Source: Mesotaenium endlicherianum
Lineage: Eukaryota > Streptophyta > Zygnematophyceae > Zygnematales > Mesotaeniaceae
Length of the DNA: 52,093 nucleotides
Direction of reading: 5' to 3'
Assembly (NCBI GenBank): GCA_009602735.1
Contig: WELA01010503.1
Coordinates: forward strand, 70,788 to 122,880
Part shown: positions 35,188 to 45,653 of the stretch, one piece after another
How the letters are laid out: every line of letters begins with the position of its first letter
Position numbering within the stretch: the stretch's first letter is position 1
Made by a program: the position numbers and the translations under genes
Notes under the pieces: model-generated
Told to the model about the DNA's origin: nothing
Seen by the model: only the letters and a program-made list of their open reading frames with translations
Database searches by the model: none

Positions 35188-35303
35188 TTTGCTGTTGTCT
35201 TTGTTTTAGATTCAGTTGTTTGTGTTGCATGTGTGTTACTTTGCTGTAAATAATATTAGAAGTGTTATCGAGTCGACAACAATTTACGTTGGAGGAATTA
35301 TAA

Positions 35304-35874
35304 TGCATCAATATATTGGATAGATATAATATTCACTTAGATATAATAGCTAAATAAGTTCAGCCTGCTGAACTTTAGTAAATATTTAGTCTGCTGGATT
35401 TAAGTCTGCTGAATACTTAGTTAAATGACTCAGCCGAGAGTAGCAGGCTGAAGTCCATTAGGTCAGCCTGTTGACTGGTGTCAGCTTGCTGACACATTCT
35501 TTGACAGTCAGCTGGCTGCCGTACTCGGCAGCAACGAACTGCCTAGCTATGCATCTAAGTGTTGTGTGCTAGATGAGTGGCCAGATGACACCCTTAAGGT
35601 GGATGGCGATTTGAGATGATGGGAGATGGCTGTGGATTTGGTTAGCCGAGGTCCTACCAACGTGGTTAACTCCCGGATAGGCGGTACCATCGCACTTGCT
35701 GTTGAACAGTAAACTCATTCCATGTACGTATGCTAGGTATTGGTCTCGAGTTCGGCTTTCAGAAACGAGGCCAACCCTCTTGTACTGCCTACTGAGAGAA
35801 ATCTGAATCCAAGGCGAGAAGCCATTGATACGCACTGTCTTCTAGCCTTGCTTATGTATGAGTTTACTGCTACA
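35304..35874 (-). repeat. Solo-LTR-like repeat R1, copy 2
   Basis: Pairs with 6887-7463. On the minus strand it begins TGTAGCAGTAAACTC and ends TTGATGCA (TG...CA). Its right edge adjoins repeat R2; its left edge is in AT-rich DNA. No clear target duplication was seen. Confidence 0.6.
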
Positions 35875-35877
35875 GTG

Positions 35878-36131
35878 GAAGACAAATAGCAATCTGTTGA
35901 AGCATGGGAATTACACCAATTGATGAACGAGTACACTGAACCTTGTCGCTGTGATCGGCGAGGCCAAGTTTCAGATTTTGGTTTCGATAGACAACAGACT
36001 GCATACCGGTTGCTCAAAACGCCCAAAAACATACCGAACGGGCCGATTTGACTCGGAATGAATCTATACCAGTCGACGGACCCCGGTATAGTCCTAAAAA
36101 ATCCAATTTAGCCCATGGCCGGTCTCAGGGT
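35878..36131 (+). repeat. Interspersed repeat R2, copy 2
   Basis: Inverted copy of 22321-22600. It ends exactly where hAT transposase coding sequence resumes (GTGTCTGCAGCTTAC), so it was inserted in, or replaced part of, that gene. Confidence 0.6.
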
Positions 36132-37516
36132 GTCTGCAGCTTACATTGTAGCTGGCTGTAATAAGGTTTGTGAGCACCCGCACATATATTGGACGCCTTG
36201 TGCTGCTCACATTTTAGACCTGCTGTTGAAACTTGAAAGACATAGGAAAGATTCATGAGCTAGAGGACATAATCGATAGCTTCAAGCACTTGGTCCAGTC
36301 TGTTGCAAACCAACCAAAAAATAAATTAGAGTTAATGAAGCCAGGACCCACAAGGTTTACTAGTAACTTCTTTTGCTTAATTGCAAAGACTCGTCGTTGT
36401 GAGGGATACCCTACAAGCTATGGTGTCTGACAGTAGGTGGCTTGAGTGGGTGGCAAAGCACGGTTGTGTAGGTGAGGCTACAAAGATTAGAGACCTAGCT
36501 TGTGACGATCAACTTTGAGAACGAGTGAAGGTACGGGTAGCCGTGTGTGAGCCAATCGTAATTCTCCTTCAACTAGTCGACTCTCCACAACCAACCTTCA
36601 GGAAAATCTGGTATTGCATGTGTGCCATTAAAAAGCTTATGAAGGAGGTTCCAGGACTCAGACCAACACAAAGAGTCCAAGTTTTGAAGGACGTGGAGGC
36701 TCGCTGGGAGCAGCTTCACAGCCCCCTACATTCTGCAGGTAATTGTCTATTTTTCTGTTGCTCATGTTCTTGCTTGGCCGCTGCTATTCTCTTGCATGGT
36801 TGTTATTGTGTGTTGGTTATTGTTATTGCTATTGTGCTTGTTAATGTTATTGCTCTCTTATTTTGTTAAGTACATTGTGTTGTCATACATTGAGTTTGCT
36901 TTTTGACTTTGTTGGGGTACAGGCTACTATCTGGACCCCAAGTTCCAAAACCATGATCCTTGGGCAATTGACAAGTGTCTACTCACCGATTGGGTCAATG
37001 TGCGGAATGCCCTTGTTGGAGGAGGTGTTGCAGTCCGAACGTTGGTGGCTCAAGAGTTGGCGCTCTTCCAACAGAGTGGTGATTTTTGGCGATGATGTTT
37101 GTAAGGCTAATAAGACCATGATGCCTCCTGACGTGTGATGGGAAACATACAGAAATCCTTGTCCTAACCTTCAGCTTCTTGCTATGAGAATATTCTCGCA
37201 ACTTGGTTCAGCAACTGCATGTGAAAAAAATTGGTCTGAGTATGGGTTTGTTCATCGTCCACATTGCATTACGCTGCTTCCTACTAGAGCAAAAAAGTTA
37301 GAGTACGTGCATTCTATGTTGAGACTTCAAGAGAAGGGTTTGGACTTCTTTGGACCAATTGTCGGCACAACTCCATGCGTTGTTGAAGTGAAGTTCTTGG
37401 AGGCACCTAAAGAGGAGGGTCTCAATCTTGACATGCATGCCTCGTTGAGTGAGGAAGAGGCGAGGGAGGTAGAGGAAGAGGAGGTGGAGGAGCAACCTAG
37501 TCTTTCAGGTCCATGA
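36132..37516 (+). pseudogene. hAT-family transposase, 5'-truncated and broken
   Basis: Two coding blocks are joined by a clean intron (36739-36922, CTGCAG|GTAATT to GGTACAG|GC) whose splice restores SAGYYLDPKFQNHDPW, a typical hAT element. Block 1 has HIYWTPCAAHILDLLL (DUF659-like) and VSDSRWLEWVAKHG. Block 2 contains the C-terminal dimerisation region (hATC), with IFSQLGSATACEKNWSEYGF. Lesions are frameshifts near 36230 and 36410, a TGA at about 36516, a frame change near 37085 and a TGG-to-TGA-like stop at 37136-37138. An acidic tail ends at TGA 37514-37516. The N-terminal half is missing; repeat R2 abuts it. It cannot encode an active enzyme. Its terminal repeats were not found. Confidence 0.85.
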
Positions 37517-37700
37517 AGAAGAAGAGGAAGAATGATTGATTACTAGATGTGTCTGTCGGCTAACTTTTATGTAACAAAGGTAGTATGTATACATCAAATA
37601 ATATGGAAGTTCAGATAATAAATACATTTGGAATCAATTTTGGGTGCACTATGACTTCATGCAGTGTTGCATTTTGTTTTAATGATTTACATGTTTTGTA

Positions 37701-38187
37701 GTTCTTACACATGCTTATTAAGAGTCTGAATCTTCTTCACACTTATTTATTGAAGCTTATTATACTCAATTTAGAAGCAATGATACTCCTAAGCCTTGAA
37801 CTGATAAACTAGATAAGAGATACTAAAAAGTAGCTCTGTTAAGCGACCCTCCCTGTTTTCTCACTCACTTTTTCTCGCGAAGTCGGAATTCACTCACTCT
37901 TAAATTTGGCATTTATAAGTACTCCTTAGTTCTTATACATGCTTGTTAAGAGACTGAATTTTCTTTACCCTTCTATAGTGAAGCTTATTTTACTCAGTTA
38001 AGAAGAAGAGATACTCCTAACCCTTCTCATTGAAGTAAAAAAACGGGTAAGAAGTACCAAAAAGAAGCTCTGCTAAGCGGCCCTCCCAATTTTCTTGCTC
38101 ACTTCTTCTCACTAAGTCAAACTTCACTCACTTTTAAATGTAGCATTTATAAGTACGTCTTTGTTCTTACATGCTTGTTAAGAGTAT
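37701..38187 (+). repeat. Tandem repeat, two ~230-bp units plus a partial third
   Basis: Unit 1 is 37701-37928 and unit 2 is 37929-38162; a third begins at 38163 and breaks after about 25 bases. Each starts GTTCTTA(CA/TA)CATGCTT and shares TTTATAAGTAC near its end. The break coincides with the start of the PHD integrase fragment, so the repeat probably belongs to that junction. Confidence 0.75.
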
Positions 38188-38594
38188 GAATGTTCGTGTA
38201 CCTGCGACGCCAGACGAAGAACACCCTCAACACCAGCAGCTCGCCGGTCATCCCACGCGTCAAGCGTGCCTTGGCGTCAGGCGTACTGGAGGTGGAAGGC
38301 GCAGATGGCCGTCTTCACAAGGACCACACAAAGAACTCTGGTCCATGCCATCTTCCTTACCTTGATGTGCAAATTTTTCCCCGCGACGCGCGGCCGCCCA
38401 AGGACTGGGCGTGCCAGATCTGCCACAGCCCTGGCAAGGAGGCAAAGATGCTGCTCTGCGACGGCTGCAACTTTGGCTTCCACATCGGTTGCCTCAACCC
38501 CTCACTGAAGCGCATCCCCGCTGAAGATTGGTTCTGTAGTGATTGTTCTGAGTTAGCTAGCGGTAGCATTCTCAGCTCATCAGCTGGAGGCTGA
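38188..38594 (+). pseudogene. Retrotransposon integrase C-terminus with PHD finger, fragment
   Basis: The frame begins inside an integrase tail similar to that of the element at 49-52 kb: VYLRRQTKNTLNTSSSPVI here, VYRKRQTKTTIDTSSGAVI there, followed by GVLEVEGADG and CHLPYLD. A complete C4HC3 PHD finger follows (about 38415-38555): CQIC, then CDGC, HIGC and WFCSDC. PHD fingers read histone tails, typically H3K4 states. The stop is at 38592-38594. A G8A8 purine run at 38603-38618 could be the polypurine tract. Everything upstream (gag, RT, integrase core) is absent; tandem repeats abut the break. Confidence 0.8.
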
Positions 38595-38747
38595 GAGCTG
38601 GGGGGGGAAAAAAAACATTTGACAGCTGACCTTCTTTTGGCCTTAAGACCACATGCATTTTTGCTTTCCATTATAGCAAACCTTGCTTGCCTACTTGTGT
38701 GTTGCTTATACCAATCAGACGCGCCCGACCCCATAATGCACGACACC

Positions 38748-39576
38748 TGTCATGACTCATTAGGTCGGGACCGTCGCCCAAGCCGAGCCACACATATGTC
38801 GGCCATCGACCTAGGAAGGCCGCCTTTGACGTTGCTTTGCGCATTCATGTGTTGACCTTTGCTAACGTTCCAAATCACTAAAGTGTAGTGCGTCGAGTCA
38901 CCTTCCGAACGACACCAGTTCCGCGCCATTTGGTCAAGTATCGAGCAAGATGTTCGCGATCTAGTCCGCGCCACCTACCGGCCCCTAGCGGAGTTCCACC
39001 AAGGGCCACCTTGTGACTCAATGTGCCCAAAGGTCACATTGTTGGCTGGTCGCGACTCCAAGGACCTCCAGCCTTTAACGTACAAATCCGCGAGCTTAAT
39101 AAAGTACACTTAGCATGCATTAGCATAGTATATGAGCACCATTAGAGATATAACTTGGTGACTGCATCACTCATTCCTAGAGAAAGCTTCCTTACGTTTC
39201 GGATCTACTTTTAAGGCGTTATCTAGGTAGCATTGGTCGAGGTAAGCTCCGCCAATAAGAGTCATGCATCCTCTTCCTTGACCTATATTTGATTGGTGTG
39301 TGTTGTGCTTAGCCAATAGGAGAGCTAGTTCTTGCCTTGCCTCCACTTTTGTGGACCTAGGAGAGCCTCCTAGCATGACTGCGTGTATTAAATCCGCCGC
39401 CTTCAGCGCCGGTTTTGCAAGAAGTATATAGCAGCTTATGTTCCTAGAAGTCAATTATGCCAGTTGCAAGCCACAGAGTTATCAGTAAAGTTTACACTTT
39501 TACCTCTTGTGTTTTTAGGACCGCATAGTCTCTCTCTTGTGAAGAGCAAGCCCTCCTAACTTCCAATCACTCGAAG
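38748..39576 (+). repeat. Probable 5' LTR of the gag-bearing element
   Basis: Begins TGTCATGACTC and probably ends near TTCACA before AGTGGTGAGCAAAGTC (TG after CA spacing, candidate primer site TGGTGAGCAAAG). A TATA-like AAGTATATAGC occurs at about 39420. The first 270 bases recur inverted at 47296-47568, so this is a multicopy repeat. The right end is inferred. Confidence 0.5.
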
Positions 39577-39760
39577 AACTTCACAAGTGGTGAGCAAAGT
39601 CACAGCTTAAACCTTGCCATAGGACTACTCTTGAAGATCATGACGTGCTTCCAGTGATCTTTTGGGCCAGACTTCATTAGTTGTTTTTTTACCAAATTAC
39701 AGTCTTGAGGTGCCCACTCTGGAGAGTACACATTCCCTACTTCAAAAAAGATCTCTCTTT
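39575..39760 (+). repeat. Retrotransposon leader fragment R3, copy 2
   Basis: Matches 20668-20850. It lies between the LTR-like repeat and gag, where a primer site and untranslated leader are expected. Confidence 0.55.
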
Positions 39761-39961
39761 GCCTGCAAGCAATTAGAGTCTTTAGCGTATGCCTACCCGT
39801 AGTGTGCTATCTTATCAGCCTTACTGCGAAGGGGTTAGGACTCTGACTCAGATCTCAGTACTGTCACTAATCCTCCTGAGGAGGAGCACCCATTGCCCCC
39901 TCAACCTACGGCCGTCCACGAGCCACCTCTTTAGTGGACTCACTACGATCCCTCGTACTCC

Positions 39962-41063
39962 ATGGCAAGTGACCAAGATACAAAGGTAGACAGGGCCTCC
40001 CTCTTCCGCTTCAGCGGCAGGCCAGGCACCTGTGATCTGGACGACACTATCTTTGAGCTCGAGGCTGACTTCGAGAATGCTAAGCTCAAGACGCCCGCGC
40101 TCACTAAGCGCCAGGTGTTTGGCACGCTCATGCGTTTCCTTCTCTACGAGGCTCGCGACACCTACCATGAGAAGGCAGTCGAGATCCGCACGCGCTTGGA
40201 GCTTGTAAGGGACGTTTAGACCCCTCTAGCTGACCCAATTCGGGCCTCCTGGGACGTCCTCAGACAAGATTTCCAATCCGCCACTAAGGAGAAGGTGTAC
40301 GAGCTGCACCACTTCTTCCGCCTCAAGAACGAGACGATCCGCATGATACACCAACGTCTGACCCACCTGCGCCGAGACGTGATCACGGTCACTGACCAAG
40401 AGGCAGCGGCGATCTTCTTGCGTGCCGTGGAGCCGCGTCTGAGGGAGAGAGCTATCGCCCCCCTCATCGATCGCAAGGGTTCCAAATACTCACTGGACAA
40501 CGCTTACCTCTCAGTTGAGAAGCAGAGCTTGGCTGCCGCACGAAGCAACATCAGCAACCGTGTGGGCCTCGCATCTACGGGCGTACGCCAGGAGGCCGCG
40601 GTATTGCCATCTTCTACGATGCGCCCAGCCCCTGCCCGCCAGCTCCAGAAGCCGCAGCCCCAGCGCTTGCAGCTGCCCAAGCAGACTCAGCAGCGCGGAG
40701 CTCCGCGCGGCCACATGTCCATGGCCGCCACGACGAGTGACCCCTGATGGTCTTGCGGGAAGATGGGCCACTCCCGCCGTGACTGCACGCTCGCGCAGAA
40801 CGGCAAGGCCGGCGACCGCACCTACTGTGGCAAAGCCGGCCACCTGCAGGTCGTTTGCCTGCAGAAGAAGCACAATCTCGAGAACGGACGCGCTCGTGAT
40901 GGATCCTCCGCCGCAGCAGGCCAGCGTGGCACGCGCAACCCTCGTGCCGGCACATGTCCTGCGATGACGGCAGCCATTGCCACGACTAGCGCCGCGATGA
41001 CGCCCGGCGAAGATTGTTACAGCTACGACGCGCTCAACGACGCGCTCATAGCCGCAGAGGCCG
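39962..41063 (+). pseudogene. Retrotransposon gag, two stops, 3' end removed by Ty3 element
   Basis: One frame from ATG 39962 stays open except for TAG at 40217-40219 and TGA at 40745-40747, and is GC-rich. It encodes a capsid-like region (LFRFSGRPGTCDLDD, TKEKVYELHHFFRLKNE) then two zinc knuckles. In the first, SCGKMGHSRRDC, the leading Cys position is the TGA stop two codons earlier. In the second, RTYCGKAGHLQVVC, the leading Cys is Arg. After ALIAAEAE the sequence switches to the left LTR of the Ty3 element, so no pol is present. Superfamily (copia or gypsy) is not determined. Confidence 0.75.
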
Positions 41064-41555
41064 AAATAGATAAAGTACTTAGTAAAATAGAATATTTTAT
41101 CTATTCAAGGCAAGGATCTTCGAACACAAGTGGTAGCTTCTTGAAAGAGAGATGACTTCTTGAAAGTTGATGTATTTCTCGAATTTGGCACGTACAAAAG
41201 TAATTTTCTAATGTCTTTCTATGTTCTAGCTCTTGTTTATATACTTGCTACATAAGTAATTTCTAGGAAGGTGTATGTTGATGTGTTGGCACCCAACACA
41301 TCCCAAAAGTTGCCACCTCTTTCTAGAATAATGTACACATGTCCTTTTGACCTAAAAATGGCACATTTGACTTTTGCCACATGGAGTTCTTCTAGGTCCT
41401 TCCTCTAACTTCAAAAATGCCTGAGAAGGTTCAAAGGACATGAACCAAGTCACTAGAGTATCTATTCACACTTGACTCCACACAAGAGTACTCCAAATAT
41501 ATTCAAAAGCATTAAAATATATGCCAACTAATATATTATAACTCAAATCACTACA
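41064..41555 (-). repeat. Ty3 3' LTR, outer end truncated
   Basis: Matches 46801-47295 from AGATAAAGTACTTAG to the inner end CACTACA. The expected outer TGTAGTGAAAC is missing and replaced by gag-derived GCCGAAAT. Confidence 0.9.
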
Positions 41556-41569
41556 TCACCCCCCTCGAC
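41556..41569 (-). other. Ty3 polypurine tract
   Basis: The minus strand reads GTCGAGGGGGGTGA immediately before the 3' LTR. The 740 bases between it and the end of pol (42307) hold no gene. Confidence 0.75.
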
Positions 41570-42307
41570 AGAAAAAGCGACGTCTCGGCGCGTCAAGTCA
41601 GGTCTTACACATGTGGAGCAGACTAGTCAACAGCTTCAAGTCAGATGCCACACATGTGAAGAGGATTAGTCCAAGGCGCCAAGTCAGGTGCTACACATGT
41701 AAGGTAGACTAGGCAAGGTCGTGGGTGGTGTGACCTTATTGGCTAGCCTACTCCTTAATGATAAAGAAAATTGTACAAGTTGGCCCAGAATCTGCCACGA
41801 ACTCAAAAATTCATAGCGGCCACAGAACTGCTCCAAATCTGAAAATTCGAGTGCCAGACGGACCGCGTCGGAGAACTCTACCGGGTCACCAAATTTGAGA
41901 GCATTCTCATTTCTGGAGTGTCGTTGAGAGCTGAGAGAGTAGGCACTCCTCCAAATCTGTGCAGAAACTTCTGAAAATCATAAGTCCTTCTATACTTCTT
42001 CAAATTCTGCAAAGTAAGTCTCAAAATGGGCGCTGTGAGATGTTGTACCAGAGTCTTAAGTTTCAGAGCATTCCAAGTTCAGGGGAGGGCACAATATCAG
42101 AAGGCATATTCTGCCCTAATAATGCCAGCAGCCTGACCCCCTTCTACTCAGAGCATCATATCTCTCTCACCAGTGCTCCAAATTGAGCACACTTGGACTC
42201 TAAATGACCGGCTACTTATGGACTACAGCCAAGTACATTTTCAGAATTTTTTATGCAAAGACCTATCACCAGTAGCAGAAATTGCGAGAAGAGAAGAGTG
42301 TCTAATG

Positions 42308-43330
42308 TCAATTTTTCCTTTTTCTTGTTCTTGCAGGCTGCCTCCAAGGGGTCTTCTGCTGCTTCTTGATGGTGGCAGGCTGCCTCCCTGAAGTCTTCGG
42401 GCTTCTAGTAGAGAGACTTGAGACTGGTCCAAGATGGGGGTTGGCGGCATGGAAGCGCTTCAACTTTCTCTGAACTTTGTCAAGGTAGTGCGCCGCCACC
42501 CAACTATTCTCCGAATCTGGATATCCTTTCCACTTGATCAAGTATTGCTGCTGTCTCCTGAAATTTCTCATAGCCACTATGTCTTCCACTTCGTACTCCA
42601 AATGATCATCCACTATTGTTGGGGCTGGTGGGGTTGTCACACGTCCTGGGAACTTGTTGTCGGGTTGCACATATGGCTTGAAGAGGGAAGCGTGGACTAC
42701 GGGGTCGATGTGCATAGTTTGGGGAAGTTCTAGCTTGAAAGCAACGGGGTTGACTTGCTGGATAATCTTGAAGGGTCCCAAATACTTGGGAGAGAACTTG
42801 CTGCCGGCAGGCCTATTGTTGAGAGATTTATTCTTGGATGATAGTAACACGTTGTCACTTCTGGACCTGTTTGCGACTCTTGCTTGAGCATCTTGCGCCT
42901 GTTGTAGAGCTTTCTTTGCCGCTGTAAGGGCCGCTTCTAATGTCTCCATAAAATTTGTTGCTGCAGCTACTTCATCATGGCCAGCCGTGAAGCTCAGCGG
43001 CGTGGTTGGATGGGAGCCATAGTTGAGGAAGAACGGGGACTCTTGGGTAGAGGCCTGCATCGTGTTGTTGTAGGCAAACTCCAGGGGGGTCAAGTACATG
43101 TCCCAATCTTGCTCCAGAGTAGACACGTAGGCCTTTAAAGAGGTCTTTAGGGTACGATTCATACGCTCGGTTTACCCATCTGATTGCGGGAGGTAGGCAG
43201 TGGACATATCAGCGATGTACCCAAGTTCTTGAAGAGATTTTTCCAAAATTGGCTTGTGAATCTTGGATCTCTATCCGACACAATTCTTGATGGTAGTCCA
43301 TGGAGTTGGAGGATGTTGTCAAAGATGAGG
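42308..43330 (-). pseudogene. Ty3 integrase core remnant, GPY/F module and chromodomain
   Basis: The minus strand encodes [18 protein letters not shown] (second catalytic Asp, about 43310), then QSDG, a TAA stop, and [12 protein letters not shown], so the catalytic Glu is just after a CAA-to-TAA-like stop. From 43162 the frame is intact to 42308: KYLGPFKIIQQVNPVAFKLE (GPY/F module) and VVHASLFKPY. A chromodomain follows, EYEVEDIVAMRNFRRQQQ then YLIKWKGYPDSENSW, with the aromatic residues that bind methylated histone H3. A basic tail ends it. The zinc HHCC domain and first catalytic Asp are missing (see the pol entry), so integration is impossible. Confidence 0.88.
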
Positions 43331-45643
43331 GTTGTCGTGTGCTTCTTGTAAAAGCAAGAGCCGGAGGTCTAAGTCATTAGGAACACATCTCTGGCCCGTG
43401 TCTTGCCTCACCCAATAATTGCCTTCTTGCTTCTTGTATGGGTCCAAGGCTGCTTCTTTGTTCTTGTAGTAAGGGTCTCTTTCATAGGCGGCTGAAAATT
43501 GAGCTTCCAGATCTGTCTTCAGGGATGTCATCACTGCGTTTAATTGCAGTCTTGAGAGGGGGTCAGCCGGGTTTGTCTTGCCGGGCTGGTACTGAATCGT
43601 GATGTTGTATTATTGCAAGTATCCGCTCCATCTTGCTTGTCTTCTTGAGAGATACGGCTGCATTTGGAGGTGCTTCAACGCTTCGTGGTCCGTAGTGACC
43701 AGCACCTTGCGTCCTTCAAGGTAGCAGCGCCAAACCTTCAAGGCATGTACAATTGCCAATGCCTCTCGCTCCGTGGTTGTATAATTTTGCTCGGCCGGAT
43801 TTAGCTTCCTTGACTCGTAGGCAATGGGCTGCAGTCCCTTGCCTTGGTCTTGAAGCAGGATTGCTTCTATTGCATAGGAAGATGCATCGGTGATGAAGTG
43901 GAAGGGCCAATCTCGGTTTGGACTTGGGAGTGTGAGCACCGGGGACGTCGTCAATCTTTGTTTCAGTTGTTGAAATGCTTCCTCCACTTTCTCGGTCCAA
44001 ACATATGGCTTGTCTTTCTTGAGTAGATCCGTGAGAGGGGCTGCTATGTGCGAGAAGCTCTGGATGAATCTCCTGTACCAATTGGCAAATCCCAAGAATG
44101 ATTGGAGTTCTTTCTTGGTCGTGGGGGTTGGCCACTTCTCCACCCCCGTGGTCTTCTTGGGGTCCATCTTGATGCCATCAGCAGTCACGTGAAGACCTAG
44201 GAACTCCACTTCTTGTTTGGCAAACTCGCACTTTGACTCCTTTGCAAATAGCTTGTTTTGCTTCAATACTTTGAGGACTTCTTTCAAGTGTCTCGCATGC
44301 TCTTCAAGGGTCTTGCTGTAGATAAGGATGTCATTGATGAATACCACCACAATCTGTCCAACATGGGCTGAAATATGGTGTTCATCATAGTCATGAAAGT
44401 TGCTGGCGCGTTGGAGAGTCCAAATGGCAGGACCATGAACTCAAAATGTCCACATCTTGTCCTGAACGCCGTCTTCTCCATGTCAGGTTTAGCGATGCGA
44501 ATCTGGTGGTAGCCGCTTCTCAAGTCCACCTTCGTGAAGTATTTGGCTCCAACCAGCCGGTCCATGAGCTCATCCATGCGCGGCAGCGGGTATCAATTCT
44601 TGATGGTGATCTTGTTGAGGGCGCGATAGTCCACACACATCCTCAAGGTACCATGTTTCTTCTTGACAAATAGGCACCGGGGCTCCAAATGGCGACTTGC
44701 TTGGTCGAATGAAGCCATGCTCCAGTAGCTCCTTGATTTGCTTCTTGACTTCGTCTAGCTCCGTGTATGACATTTTGAACGTAGGCCGAGAGATGGGCTT
44801 GCTTCCGGGCTCCAACTCTATCTTGTGGTCCACGAATCTTTTGGGAGGTAGGCCCTTGGGCAATTCTGGGGAGGATACTTCTTTGTAGTCCTTTAAGACT
44901 TCTTGTATAACCTTGGGAAGGGGGCTGCCTTCTTGACTCTCGATGTCTTTCTTGATGTTTTTTGGCGTGATCAAGGCCAAAAGGAGCTCGTGTTCCTTCC
45001 TCACAAGTCTCTTGAGTTGGAGGGCGGACAATAGTATCTCGTGTGCCGGCTTCTTGATGTCTTGGGTCTGGATATTATGGATTGCGCGCAAAATACNATG
45101 GATTGCGCGCAAAATACAGATTCTTGAAAGGATGTCATTCTTGATCTTGATAGTACCGTCCCTCCAATCAACTTGGGGGTTGTGCTTGGTGAACCAAGGC
45201 GTCCCTAGGATGACGTCGTACTTGCCCAATTGCATGGGGGAGAACACTACTCTATCCTTGAAGAACTTGATAGAGAGTGACAAGGGGTACGTCTTCTTGG
45301 AAGGGGTAGTGTAGGAGAACCCATCGGGCATTATGATCTCCTCGTTGTGGTCAAGAGTTTGCATAGTAATTCCGTGCTTGGTGGCAAAATCTGCAGCGAT
45401 GAAGTTGCCTTGAGCTCCGCTATCCACCAAGATGTGGACCTTCTCTCCTCCAAGGTAACCTCTCAAACTCATTGGGGCTGGAACGTCGTCTTCAACGGGG
45501 GTCTCCACTTCACTTGGCTTGTTGGCTTCTCGTGAAGTGGGTCTTGGGGTGGTAGGCTCCTGGCCTACCGGCGCTGTCCGTTTTTTGACAACTATTTGGG
45601 GCATGAGAGTGCACGATGGCCCTTTTCCTTGCAATGAAAGCAT
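43319..45643 (-). pseudogene. Ty3 protease, reverse transcriptase, RNase H and HHCC start, broken
   Basis: From 45643: aspartic protease LVDSGAQGNFIAADFA and VILGTPWF; RT start [15 protein letters not shown] (about 44670), then a frameshift; [14 protein letters not shown] and [13 protein letters not shown] (44577-44284), another frame change; then 44350-43610 with the RT box FINDILIYS, where the first Asp of the usual F-x-D-D is Asn; the connection FLGFANWYRRFIQ; RNase H FITDASSYAI, TTTEREALAIVHAL, VTTDHEALKHL. A further piece (43534-43319) leads into the integrase HHCC region ([12 protein letters not shown]), where it joins directly to sequence near the second integrase Asp. That junction implies a deletion of very roughly 100 codons. 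A single N at 45097 sits between two 20-bp copies. Confidence 0.88.
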
Positions 45644-45653
45644 AGTCCAGCCG

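Noticed and set aside
37701..38187. CRISPR-like array
   Set aside because: Units are about 230 bases, diverged and without spacers, in a eukaryotic context.
42434..42887. Plus-strand frames over the Ty3 integrase
   Set aside because: Antisense to the GPY/F and chromodomain coding sequence.
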